A DNA stretch of 42,540 nt from Sagittula marina (GTDB lineage: Bacteria; Pseudomonadota; Alphaproteobacteria; Rhodobacterales; Rhodobacteraceae): positions 1 through 42,540 of the forward strand of contig NZ_JACIEJ010000019.1 of assembly GCF_014196795.1 (NCBI RefSeq), read 5' to 3'. How positions within the stretch are numbered: position 1 is the first letter of the stretch; the number at the start of each line of letters is the position of its first letter. Below, in pieces: positions 33,976 through 42,218 of the stretch. The notes beneath the pieces were generated by a model. That model had not been told where the DNA came from and did not search any database. It worked only from the letters and a program-made list of their open reading frames with translations. Both the position numbers and the translations under genes were made by a program.

Positions 33976-33991
33976 GGCACCCGTTTACGGT
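33976..33991 (+). repeat. Promoter-proximal iteron
   Basis: GGCACCCGTTTACGGT matches the iteron core. With the inverted copy at 33937 it forms a head-to-head pair ahead of the rep gene. Confidence 0.65.
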
Positions 33992-34141
33992 GTGCGTCCA
34001 AGGTGCCCGATCTTCTCTTGCCTATGGATACCTTTTAACCGACACTCAACGCAACCGGAGCCGGGCGGTGCTCGTGATTCCGGACAGAGGCACATAGGTC
34101 GTGGCATCGCGCGGCCCCGTCTGGCAAGAGGCACGAGACCC

Positions 34142-35335
34142 ATGGACGATATCCCCCGCGATCAGCTCAGCGGCTCCTTGCGCCGCGGTGCGGTCAAAAA
34201 GCACGTCGCGGCGATCCACGTTTCCGGCAAGTTGACGCTCTTGCAGCGCAAGCTTTCGAACGTGCTGCTGCTCAACGCCTATGACACGATAACTTCGCAA
34301 AGCCGCCACCAGATTGATGCGCGCACGCTGTGTCTGATGATCGGCTACAACTCCAACGATATGGACACGCTGAAAGCCTCCCTGCGCGGACTGGCAGAAA
34401 CGGTTGCCGAATGGGACATGCTGGACGAAAAGGGCCAGCAGGAGTGGGGCGTGTCCTCGCTGCTGTCCTACGCCAAATTGTCTGGCGGGGTCTGCGAATA
34501 CGCCTATTCCCCGGCGCTGGCGGAAAAGCTGCACGATCCAAAGGTCTTTGCGCTCATCAACCTCAATATCCAGCGGCGCTTCACGTCTGGCCATGCGCTC
34601 GCTCTGTACGAAAACTGTTATCGTTTCGTGCGCACGGGATCGACAGGCTGGTGGTCGCTGGAGCTGTTCCGCCGACTGATGGGCGTCGCGGACAGCCCGT
34701 ATTACGAGGTCTACAAGCACCTCAACGCCAAGATCATCAAGCCCGCGGTGACAGAGGTGAACAAGACTTCCAACATCGTGGTCACGCCTGAAACCCGTAA
34801 AATGGGCCGTACCGTGACTGACATCCGGTTCAAGATTGCGGAGAACCCGCAGCTTGGGATCCTGGACATCGACGACGGCGAAGGGCTGCGCAAATCCGAC
34901 GTCTATGCTCGTCTGCGGGCCTTGGGCGTCTCAGACCGTCTGGCGCGCCAATGGATGTCCGAGCACGGAGAAAGCACGGTGCGTACAAAGCTCGATTACG
35001 TGGCGGGGCAGGGTGGTGTGAAAAACCCGGTGGGCTATCTCACAGCGGCGTTGAAAGAAGATTACCGGCCCGAACGGGTGGAAGGTTTCGCCGCGAAACC
35101 TGCGAAACCGTCCAGCCCGCGCGCCCTCCGTCTCGCACGCGTTCAGGAGCTGGCCTCGGCCCGCAAACCCACACAGCGCGACGCGGATAAGCGGCTGTTT
35201 TCGGCACGGCTCAACGGTGACCTACGAGAGGATTTCGAGCGCCACGGTTGGATGTCGGCGCTGAACGCCGAGGCAATCCGGGCTTTTTGGGAGGAGCTTT
35301 CTCCGGGCGCCTTCGACGACTTGGCCGATGACTGA
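34142..35335 (+). CDS. repB: Plasmid replication initiator, Rep_3 (RepB) type
   Basis: The product is 397 aa. The first winged-helix half is clear: VSGKLTLLQRKLSNVLLLNAY, CLMIGYNSNDMDTLKASLRGLAETVAEWDML, ALINLNIQRRFTSGHALALYENCYRF and GSTGWWSLELFRRLMGV; the second carries KHLNAKIIKPAVTEVNKTSNI. This is the Rep_3 (Initiator Replication protein) superfamily that binds iterons. A C-terminal extension of about 130 aa follows. ATG 34142 is chosen as homology begins just after; the frame open to 33992 would run through the origin repeats. Divergent parAB and the iterons support a single low-copy replicon. Confidence 0.9.
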   Translation: MDDIPRDQLSGSLRRGAVKKHVAAIHVSGKLTLLQRKLSNVLLLNAYDTITSQSRHQIDARTLCLMIGYNSNDMDTLKASLRGLAETVAEWDMLDEKGQQEWGVSSLLSYAKLSGGVCEYAYSPALAEKLHDPKVFALINLNIQRRFTSGHALALYENCYRFVRTGSTGWWSLELFRRLMGVADSPYYEVYKHLNAKIIKPAVTEVNKTSNIVVTPETRKMGRTVTDIRFKIAENPQLGILDIDDGEGLRKSDVYARLRALGVSDRLARQWMSEHGESTVRTKLDYVAGQGGVKNPVGYLTAALKEDYRPERVEGFAAKPAKPSSPRALRLARVQELASARKPTQRDADKRLFSARLNGDLREDFERHGWMSALNAEAIRAFWEELSPGAFDDLADD

Positions 35336-35712
35336 CGACAAGAGCCACACACGAAACAGATCGCGATCCATCTCAATGCCATAGTCTCATACAATTGCGT
35401 GCGGGGTAGGGGAGGACAATAGCTTCGTCCGCAGCCTGCCCGAAAGCATCAGATTTATGCGTGGCGTCCTTCGGGGGCACGGAAGACCCGTTTGCGATGG
35501 AGCGACTACATCTCCGGCAATGTAGCCTGCGCCAGTATCGTGGTGGACAACGAGGGGCGTATCCGGCTCATCGCAGCTGAGATCATGCTGAAAAATGATC
35601 CTCGGATACGGATGCGAGCCAAATCATGATGTTTTTTCTACAGAACTGATTGCGAGTGGACCTGTGGCCGCGACCTGGGTCGCGGCCACGCCAGTCCCGC
35701 CAACCTGGCGGC
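35336..35712. other. Gap with hairpins between rep and flavoprotein genes
   Basis: These 377 bases lie between two convergent genes and contain no credible coding sequence. Symmetry seen: GATCAT-N8-ATGATC (35581-35600), CGTATCCG / CGGATACG (35558-35565 and 35603-35610), and a strong GC hairpin with 12-base arms GTGGCCGCGACC / GGTCGCGGCCAC (35664-35689). The last could stop transcription from either side, but no T-run follows it on either strand. Confidence 0.55.
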
Positions 35713-36843
35713 TCAGTTCGCGAAACGCTCGGGGCGGAACGGGTCGAACAGTGGATGGCGCAGCTCGAGCGCCATTTCTTCAGCCAGCAATTCGCCGGCA
35801 ACTAACCCCAACGTGGCGCCGCTGTGCGAAAACGCCACGAAACACCCCGGAAGCTCTTGCAACTCGCCAAACACAGGTTCGCCGTCCCCGGGGATCGGTT
35901 TGGGGCCAAGGTGCACCGCTTTGACCGTAAGATCGGGCGCGCCCGACAGCACCTTGCGCGCCTCGGAGATCAGTTGCGAAACGGTTTCCTCCGGCGCCTC
36001 AAAGCTCCCGTCGTCATGCACGATCACCTCTTCCTCGGACCAGCCGGAGTCGAGAAAGAACGCCCCGTCCGGCGTCGGACGGATGGCAACACGCGGGGTG
36101 TTGAGCACAGTCTGCAAAGGATGTGCGGTCGGGTGGGTCTCGACAAGCAGCGCCACGGGCGTGTCGTCGCCGATGGTGATGCCCTGTTCGGCCACAATGG
36201 CCGGGACCGCAGGGCCGGTGGCAAGCAACACCTTGTCGGCGTTGAAGCTGCGACCGTCGGCGCAAACCGCGCCGGTGCAGTGGCCATCTTCGACGATCAG
36301 GCTGGCCGGCCCTGCATCGGTAACAATGGTGCCGCCCAGCTCGGTGACCTCGGAGGCGAGCTTGTTGATCAGCGACGGCAGGTCCACCCATCCTTCGTTG
36401 CCGTTAAGGATCGCTCCGGCGCTGGTCACCTGGCTGCCGTCGACACCTGCGATCCGCCTGGTGACGTCGTCGCCTGACAGCAGCTCGGACGGATAGCCCA
36501 ACGCGCGTTCATGGCGGTAAATATCCGCGATCTCGTTGCTGTCGTCTTCGGCGTCCCAGGTCAGGCCACCGGCAAAAGACAGCCAGTCGATACCGGGGGT
36601 GCGATCGGCAAGCACGCGGTAGCGCTCAATCCCAGCCAGACGAAGACGGTGGTAGGGCAGGCTGCGTCGCCGCGCCGAATTGAGCCAGGCCAAAGAGCGC
36701 CCGGAGGCGCCATTTGCCAGCGGACCGTCATTTACCAGCGTGACCTGCACACCCATGCGGCAGAGCTCTGCGGCGGTCGAGACGCCAAAGATGCCGCCTC
36801 CGATGATAACTGCGGTCGAAATGGAGGGTTTGGGGCACTGCAT
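35713..36843 (-). CDS. FAD-dependent oxidoreductase (DAO family)
   Basis: The product is 376 aa, shorter than the other DAO proteins here. AVIIGGGIFG (11-20) is the FAD motif, followed by VTLVNDGPLANGASGRSLAWLN, where ASGRS/AWLN fits the flavin-contact segment. The C-terminus FVAFSHSGATLGLVAGELLAEE closes the FAD site. It is close in form to D-amino-acid or glycine oxidase-like enzymes. The ATG at 36843 is preceded by AGGAG lying inside the end of the Gfo/Idh gene, whose stop is one base upstream. It is the last gene of the LacI-divergent operon, so it probably oxidises the imported amino-acid-like compound. Confidence 0.88.
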   Translation of the reverse strand: MQCPKPSISTAVIIGGGIFGVSTAAELCRMGVQVTLVNDGPLANGASGRSLAWLNSARRRSLPYHRLRLAGIERYRVLADRTPGIDWLSFAGGLTWDAEDDSNEIADIYRHERALGYPSELLSGDDVTRRIAGVDGSQVTSAGAILNGNEGWVDLPSLINKLASEVTELGGTIVTDAGPASLIVEDGHCTGAVCADGRSFNADKVLLATGPAVPAIVAEQGITIGDDTPVALLVETHPTAHPLQTVLNTPRVAIRPTPDGAFFLDSGWSEEEVIVHDDGSFEAPEETVSQLISEARKVLSGAPDLTVKAVHLGPKPIPGDGEPVFGELQELPGCFVAFSHSGATLGLVAGELLAEEMALELRHPLFDPFRPERFAN

Positions 36844-36844
36844 G

Positions 36845-37876
36845 TCAGTCTCCTGCGTGATTTGTCGTTGGTGAAATGGCTTCCCAGCGGTGGCTTTGTG
36901 CGGCGCGGGCCAGAGCCTCAAGCGTCGCAGCATTGCCCAGAATATCCCCTGCCGTGGCCGGGTCTGGCCGGGCCTGACGCACTGCCTGCGCGAAAGTTTC
37001 GGCTTGCAGCCGATATTGGTCGACGGGTGGACAGGCCAGCAGCGCGCGACCACCGCCGAGCAGATCGGCCCCGCTGTCGACGGCCAACCGCGCCGGATGA
37101 TCGGCTGGACAGTTGAACGGCGCGTCGAACACCAGATAGCCATCGGACCCCAGTAGCGTGAGCTGCTGGACCAGCGCGGATTGCGTCGAAACGGTGAAAC
37201 TGAGCTGCCCACCACCCGCAAAGCGCGCAGCGCCGGTCGTCAGCCGATCGGTGCCGAAGTCCGGGTCTATATCCATCAGGCAACTTACCGCCTCTGGCTC
37301 TGAGCCAAAAAAGAAGCGGGCGGTGTCGACCGCGTAGCAGCCGACGTCATAAAGACCGCCGCCGCCGATGGCCTTCTGATTGCGCACGTTGCCGGGGTCG
37401 TTGTTGCAGTAGCTGAACATCGCCTGCACGCCGTTAAGCCGCCCGATCCGGCCCGAGCTCACCATGTCGCGGGCGCGCCGCCATTGCGGGTGGTGCCGGG
37501 TCATGAAGGCCTCAGCCACCACGCGCCCGGCGTCTTGCGCGGCTGCGGTGACGTTTCGGGCGTCGGACAGGGTCAGGGCGAGCGGCTTTTCGCACAATAC
37601 GTGCTTGCCGGCGGCCAGGGCCTGCAGCGTCAGGGGCACGTGCAAGTGGTTCGGCAGGGGATTGTAGATCACGTCGATCCAGGGATCAGCAAGCAGCGCC
37701 TCGTAGCTGCCGTAGGCGCGGGGGATGTCAAAGTCTCTGGCCATCGCCTCGGCGCGGGTGACATCGCGCGAGGCGATCGCGCCGAGACGGCAGCCTTCGG
37801 CAGCCCGTAGGGCGGGCAGCATCGCCTTGCGCGCAATGCCGGCGGTGCCGAGGATGCCCCATGTCAGGTCGTTCAT
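36845..37876 (-). CDS. Gfo/Idh/MocA family oxidoreductase
   Basis: The product is 343 aa. The Rossmann motif is WGILGTAGIARKAM (6-19) and the family hallmark is LCEKPLA (94-100), whose lysine is catalytic; the C-terminal half is the expected beta-sheet domain with GGGGLYDVGCYAVD, the substrate-binding motif. Such enzymes oxidise or reduce sugars, inositols and related polyols with NAD(P). ATG 37876 has AAGGA ahead at good spacing. Finding it between an amino-acid importer and a flavoprotein suggests an amino-sugar or sugar-amino-acid conjugate as substrate (inference). Confidence 0.9.
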   Translation of the reverse strand: MNDLTWGILGTAGIARKAMLPALRAAEGCRLGAIASRDVTRAEAMARDFDIPRAYGSYEALLADPWIDVIYNPLPNHLHVPLTLQALAAGKHVLCEKPLALTLSDARNVTAAAQDAGRVVAEAFMTRHHPQWRRARDMVSSGRIGRLNGVQAMFSYCNNDPGNVRNQKAIGGGGLYDVGCYAVDTARFFFGSEPEAVSCLMDIDPDFGTDRLTTGAARFAGGGQLSFTVSTQSALVQQLTLLGSDGYLVFDAPFNCPADHPARLAVDSGADLLGGGRALLACPPVDQYRLQAETFAQAVRQARPDPATAGDILGNAATLEALARAAQSHRWEAISPTTNHAGD

Positions 37877-37899
37877 CGGATTTTCCTTAGAGTTTCGTG

Positions 37900-39411
37900 T
37901 CACATAACCTCGGCGAAGAATTTCTTCAGCCGGTCGGTCTTTGGGGACTCGAAGAGGACGTCGGGCGGGCCCGCTTCGACGATTTTGCCCTCGTCCATGA
38001 ACACGATCTGGTCAGCGACCTGCCGTGCAAACCCCATCTCGTGGGTCACCACGACCATGGTCATGCCACGCCGTCCAAGATCCGCCATGAGGTTGAGCAC
38101 GCCTTTCACCAGTTCCGGATCAAGCGCGCTGGTGACCTCGTCGAACAACACCACCTCTGGGTCCATCGCTAGCGCCCGCGCGATGGCGACGCGTTGCTGT
38201 TGCCCTCCCGACAGGCTGGAGGGACGGTGATCGCCACGCCCCTGCAGGCCGACCTCGGCCAGACGGGCATCGGCGATGGCGCGGGCCTTGGTGCGCCCCA
38301 ACCCCTTGATTTTGGTGAGTGAAAGCATGACGTTTTCCCGCGCCGTGTGATCCGGAAACAGGTTGAAGTGCTGGAACACCATGCCGACGCGGGCACGCAG
38401 GGTTTCGGGTTTCATGCTGCGGATGTCGGTGTCATCAAGCATCACCTGACCATCGTTCATTTCGACCAGCCGGTTGAGACTGCGCAAAAGCGTCGACTTG
38501 CCCGAGCCGGATGGCCCGACGATGCAGGTGACCGATCCTTTCGGAATCTCCAGGTCGATCCCGCGCAGCACTTCGAGGGTGCCGTAGCTGAGCCTCAGTC
38601 CTTGGATCGACAGGCTGCCGCCGTCAAATCGGGTCTGTGCGTCGCCGCGCGTTGCCGCGCCAAGTTCTTCGACTTCGTCAAGGCCGCTGGTGGGCTGGCC
38701 ACCGGACAGGCGCTTGCCAGTGCGCAGGCTGTGGTCGATGTAGTTGACCAAGTGGGTCAGAGGCACGGTGATCACGAGATAGAAGATCCCCGCCAAAAGC
38801 ATCGGCGACAGGTTGCCGGTGACCACGGCAGCGTCCTGTCCGACGCGAAAGATCTCGCGCTCCGTGGCCAGAAGGCCAAGGAAGTAGATCAGCGAGCTGT
38901 CCTTCACGTTCGAGATGAACTGATTGACCAGCGCCGGCAGCACCCGGCGGATGCCCTGTGGTACAACGATCAGGCGCATGCCCTCGCCATAGCTCATTGA
39001 CAAGGCTCGGCAGGCTTCCATCTGGCCGGTCGGCACGCTTTGGATGCCGGCGCGGAAGATCTCGCCGATATAGGCACCGGCAATCAGGCTCAGGGCCAGA
39101 ATGCCGAGAGGGTAGGGGGAAGGACCGAAAATTTCTCGCCCTACACTCGCAAAACCCTGACCGATCAACAAGATCGTGACGATGGCGGGCAGGCCGCGGA
39201 AGATGTCGGTGTAGATGCGGGCGGGCACGCGCAGCCAAGCGGCGCGCGAGATGCCCATCACGGCCAAGATGATGCCGATGATGATGCCGATGACAGTCGA
39301 AGCGGCGGCAAGGATCAGGGTGTTCTTCAGTCCGGTCGCCAGCATGATCGGCAAGATCTGGGCCATGGCGTCCCAGTCAAGGAACGTCCTTTGAAGGTTT
39401 TCCAACCACAT
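37900..39411 (-). CDS. Polar amino-acid ABC transporter, permease fused to ATPase
   Basis: The product is 503 aa and joins two proteins usually separate. Residues 1-230 form a HisMQ-type permease with helices at about 20-52, 66-90, 100-120 and 200-225, and the EAA loop GQMEACRALSMSYGEGMRLIVVPQGIRRVLP (129-159). After a linker of about 30 aa, residues 265-503 form a GlnQ-type ATPase: Walker A GPSGSGKS (299-306), Q347, signature LSGGQ (400-404), Walker B VVLFDE (420-425), H457. No stop or frame break separates the halves. ATG 39411 follows GGGAG. Such fusions exist in some bacteria; a homodimer would supply both permease and ATPase subunits. Confidence 0.92.
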   Translation of the reverse strand: MWLENLQRTFLDWDAMAQILPIMLATGLKNTLILAAASTVIGIIIGIILAVMGISRAAWLRVPARIYTDIFRGLPAIVTILLIGQGFASVGREIFGPSPYPLGILALSLIAGAYIGEIFRAGIQSVPTGQMEACRALSMSYGEGMRLIVVPQGIRRVLPALVNQFISNVKDSSLIYFLGLLATEREIFRVGQDAAVVTGNLSPMLLAGIFYLVITVPLTHLVNYIDHSLRTGKRLSGGQPTSGLDEVEELGAATRGDAQTRFDGGSLSIQGLRLSYGTLEVLRGIDLEIPKGSVTCIVGPSGSGKSTLLRSLNRLVEMNDGQVMLDDTDIRSMKPETLRARVGMVFQHFNLFPDHTARENVMLSLTKIKGLGRTKARAIADARLAEVGLQGRGDHRPSSLSGGQQQRVAIARALAMDPEVVLFDEVTSALDPELVKGVLNLMADLGRRGMTMVVVTHEMGFARQVADQIVFMDEGKIVEAGPPDVLFESPKTDRLKKFFAEVM

Positions 39412-39501
39412 GAGGGATCTCCCTGGGCGGGGCCTTGGCGCCGCCCGACGTCTAGGGGGTTGGGCTGCCGGATCCACCGGCAGCCAGAGGGGCTGGCGTG
39501 A

Positions 39502-40320
39502 TCAGCCGTTGTTCGGCAGGTACTGCTTGGGCATCGGCGAGCCGGGGAACCATTTTTCGTAAAGGTCGCGCCAGGTGCCGTCTTCCATCGCAGCGCGGAG
39601 CGCTTCGTTCAGTGCGTTGCGCAACGCGTCGTTGCCCGGCTTGACGGCAAAGCCCGCCGGCGCGTCAAAGGACGGAATGTTAACCTTTAGCTCAAGCTCG
39701 TAGCGCTCGCCGTAGGACTTGGCGGCCTCGTAGTCGAGGAAATGCGCGTCGGTCGTGCCGTTGTTCAGCGCTGCGACACCGGTGTTGTTGTCGGGGAACT
39801 GCACGATATCGGTGTCAGTAAAGGTCTTCTTTGCATACATTTCCTGAAGCGTCCCCTGAACGACGCCCAGTCGCTTTCCAGCGAGGCTGGCGGGGTCATC
39901 GGTGATCGTGTCTTCGCCCGAAAGGACCGTCAGGTAACCGGCCAGATAGCCATCCGAGAAATCAACGACCTCTTCGCGCTGTTCGGTGATCCCGATCGCG
40001 GCAGCGGCGATGTCAAAGCGACCGTTGGAGACCGAGGGCAGAAGTGCTGCGAAATCCTGACCGGTGAAGAGGATCTGATCTTCTTCGAACCCAAGACGCC
40101 CGAGCACGTTGCGCAGGAACTCGACGTCGAAGCCACTGAATTCGCCGGTCATCGTGGTGAAGGCATAGGGCTTTGCGTCACCCAGTGAACCGACGCTTAC
40201 CGTGTCGGGGTCGATCAGGTTGTAGGGATTGTCCTGGGCCTGGACGGCGCCGGCAGTGGCAAGAGCAACCAGAACGCCGGTCAGGGGGGCTTTCACCCGG
40301 GCGAAAAGGGAATTTGACAT
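39502..40320 (-). CDS. Amino-acid ABC transporter substrate-binding protein
   Basis: The product is 272 aa with a Sec signal peptide (positively charged start, hydrophobic [14 protein letters not shown], cleavage after AVQA near residue 28). The mature part is a family 3 binding protein: [41 protein letters not shown], then [13 protein letters not shown] and the arginine/aspartate ligands typical of polar amino-acid binding. It is first in the operon, 90 bases before the fused permease-ATPase, with GGAG before ATG 40320. The operator pair at 40393-40427 lies 70-110 bases upstream. Confidence 0.92.
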   Translation of the reverse strand: MSNSLFARVKAPLTGVLVALATAGAVQAQDNPYNLIDPDTVSVGSLGDAKPYAFTTMTGEFSGFDVEFLRNVLGRLGFEEDQILFTGQDFAALLPSVSNGRFDIAAAAIGITEQREEVVDFSDGYLAGYLTVLSGEDTITDDPASLAGKRLGVVQGTLQEMYAKKTFTDTDIVQFPDNNTGVAALNNGTTDAHFLDYEAAKSYGERYELELKVNIPSFDAPAGFAVKPGNDALRNALNEALRAAMEDGTWRDLYEKWFPGSPMPKQYLPNNG

Positions 40321-40511
40321 GTCGTTTCTCCGCTGTTGACGGGTCGGCTTTTGCGGCGCCCAAGCACTGCCAAGCCTACCTCTTTTTGGAAATGATACCG
40401 ATATCACATGGTGTGAGACCGGTATCATTAGCTTTATGCTTTATGTATGTTTTGATTCGCGTCAATAGGATTGCTAAGGATTTCGAGCCCGAAAAAATCG
40501 AAGTGTCAGAA
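40321..40511. promoter_or_regulatory. Divergent control region with tandem operators
   Basis: The 191-base gap between the importer operon and the lacI-family gene holds two 14-base palindromic sites, TGATACCGATATCA (40393-40406) and TGAGACCGGTATCA (40414-40427). Their centres are 21 bases apart, two helical turns, and the whole 40391-40429 segment is itself a near-perfect inverted repeat. Such sites fit a LacI-family dimer pair controlling both directions. Confidence 0.7.
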
Positions 40512-41576
40512 ATGAGCGAAAAATCGAGTTCACCAACCGTGGCGGATGTCGCCCGCGAAGCAAAAGTGTCGAAGGCTACGGCTGCTCGTGTCCTCGGAGG
40601 CTACGGCATTGCCAGCGACAGCGCGCGCCGCGTCGTGATGGAGGCTGCTGATCGTCTGGGATATCAGCCAAATGATCTGGCCCGCTCCATGAGCACCGGG
40701 CGCAGCGGTTTGGTCGGCGTGATCGTCGGCGACATCGAAAACGCCTTTTTCAGCCAAGCCGTGCGGGGCATCAGCGACACTTTGCGCGCCGCTGACCTCA
40801 ACCTGATCATAAGCAATTCCAGCGAGCGGCTCTCTGAAGAGGTCGAGATGGTCTCGGTCCTGCTGCGCCAGCGGGTTGCCGGTCTTATCGTGGCGCCGAC
40901 AGATTCACGTCACGTGAATCACCTGAAAGCAGCTTTGGTCGCGGGCACGCCGGTTGTCACAATCGACCGACATGCGCCGGAACTCGCGGCCGATGCGATC
41001 TGCGGCGAGGACCGCGAAAGCATCGGGCGCGTGCTGAGCAGGCTGCAAGGCGCGGGGCATCGCCACGTCGCCTACGTCACGGCCATGGAAACGCGCGATG
41101 GAAAACTTGGCCGACTGGAAGACATTGGAATTTCGGCGGTGAGGGAGCGGATCGCGGGCTTTCTGGAACACATGCGCGAGGCGGGCGTGGAAAACCCTGC
41201 CGATCTTGCCTTTATCGGGGCAACCGGTGACGATGAGACGACCTCTGTTGTGACCCGCATTCTTGAGCATTCCCCGCCGATTACTGCGATCTTGGCCTCG
41301 GACAGCCTTATCGGGGCGCGGGTTTTCCGGGAACTGTCGGATCGTGGCCTGTCCCTGCCGCAAGACATGAGCTTGGTGTCGTGGTTCGATGCAGACTGGT
41401 CGCGGGTGACCTCGCCCCGGATCAGCGTGGTAGATCAGCCAACCTATCAGTTTGGTCAAAAGGCAGCCGAGCGATTGATTGCTCGGCTGCAGGGCGATGC
41501 CTCCCCGCCGAAGCTTTTCGTGATCCCGACGCCTCTGTTGGATCGCGGTACGATCGGACCGGCAAAGACTGGATGA
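40512..41576 (+). CDS. LacI family transcriptional regulator
   Basis: The product is 354 aa. The HTH is TVADVAREAKVSKATAARVL (9-28) and the hinge helix follows at NDLARSMSTGRSG (54-66); the periplasmic-binding-like effector domain covers about 68-340 (VGVIVGDIENAFFSQAVRGISD, then TAILASDSLIGARVFRELSDRG and a SWFDADWSRVTSPRISVVDQP end). The frame is open far upstream through the operator region, so ATG 40512 is taken as start because the HTH begins right after it; the ribosome-binding site is weak. It should repress the divergent importer operon and itself until an effector, probably a sugar-like metabolite, binds. Confidence 0.92.
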   Translation: MSEKSSSPTVADVAREAKVSKATAARVLGGYGIASDSARRVVMEAADRLGYQPNDLARSMSTGRSGLVGVIVGDIENAFFSQAVRGISDTLRAADLNLIISNSSERLSEEVEMVSVLLRQRVAGLIVAPTDSRHVNHLKAALVAGTPVVTIDRHAPELAADAICGEDRESIGRVLSRLQGAGHRHVAYVTAMETRDGKLGRLEDIGISAVRERIAGFLEHMREAGVENPADLAFIGATGDDETTSVVTRILEHSPPITAILASDSLIGARVFRELSDRGLSLPQDMSLVSWFDADWSRVTSPRISVVDQPTYQFGQKAAERLIARLQGDASPPKLFVIPTPLLDRGTIGPAKTG

Positions 41577-41632
41577 CCTCTTGTCAGATCACAGTCTGCA
41601 CGCCGGTCCATTTTGGTCATGCCGCGCCGGGC

Positions 41633-42212
41633 TCAGGCGGCCAGCCGAGCCATCAGCGCTTGTGCGGCAAACAGGTCAAGATGCCCGCCGCCGACATTCT
41701 TGCAGACCGTGATCTGCGTATCGTTGTTGCGACCAGAGTGTCTGCCCTGCGCCAGGTCGTAGTCGTCCGCCTGCACCGCGTCCCAGCCGATCACGTCGGC
41801 AGCGACAGGTTGGCAGAGATCCCCGGCACTTTGCATTCCGTTGCGCGTGTCCACGAAGACGGTGCCGCGTGTCATGCAGATGTCGTCGCCTTCGCGAAAA
41901 TCCGGACGGTAGGCCCCCACCAAGTCGAGATGCGCGCCAGGCTTTAATAGCGCGCCCTTGACCAATGGGGCGTTGGACATCGTCACGCATGAGATGACAT
42001 CCGCGACCGCCAAGGCGGCATCGAGGTCTGAGACGGTCTCGATCGTGACACCCTCTTTGGCGAGCGTGGCTTGCAATGTCCGGGCCCGCGCTGGCGTCCG
42101 GTTCCAGACCATAATGCGTGAAATCGAAGGCCGCGCCGCGCAATGGGCGGCAATGACATGCGGCGCCAGGCCTCCGGCGCCCACGACAAGCAGGACTTCG
42201 GGTTCCTCACGC
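41633..42212 (-). pseudogene. OCD-family gene, 5' part cut off by an IS5-type element
   Basis: Coding resembling ornithine cyclodeaminase / mu-crystallin begins abruptly at about 42212 with AREEPEVLLVVGAGGLAPHVI (Rossmann motif) and runs to the stop at 41633: VWNRTPARARTLQATL, CVTMSNAPLVKGALLKPGAHLDLVGAYRPDFREGDD, FVDTRNGMQSAGD, and ITVCKNVGGGHLDLFAAQALM. This equals roughly the last 190 residues of a 310-residue protein. The first 110 or so residues would lie beyond the insertion sequence, outside the window. The frame stays open into the IS sequence (to 42301), but that extension is IS-derived. Convergent with lacI, 56 bases between stops. Confidence 0.8.
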
Positions 42213-42218
42213 GCTAGT

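Larger units (their letters stand above)
33539..34141. other. Putative replication origin with iterons and DnaA box
   Basis: This 603-base gap between divergent parA and rep genes has the parts of an iteron origin: an AT-rich segment (about 33640-33735), three 16-base direct iterons at 33755, 33777 and 33799 (exact 22-base period), a perfect DnaA box at 33841-33850, an inverted iteron at 33937-33952 and a direct one at 33976-33991 near the rep gene. A 12-base palindrome CGAATCGATTCG is at 33897-33908. Iterons near the rep start usually control its own synthesis. Origin function is inference from layout. Confidence 0.75.

Noticed and set aside
35664-35689. Rho-independent terminator
   Set aside because: The 12-base-arm hairpin is strong but no T-run follows on either strand, so it is listed only as a hairpin.
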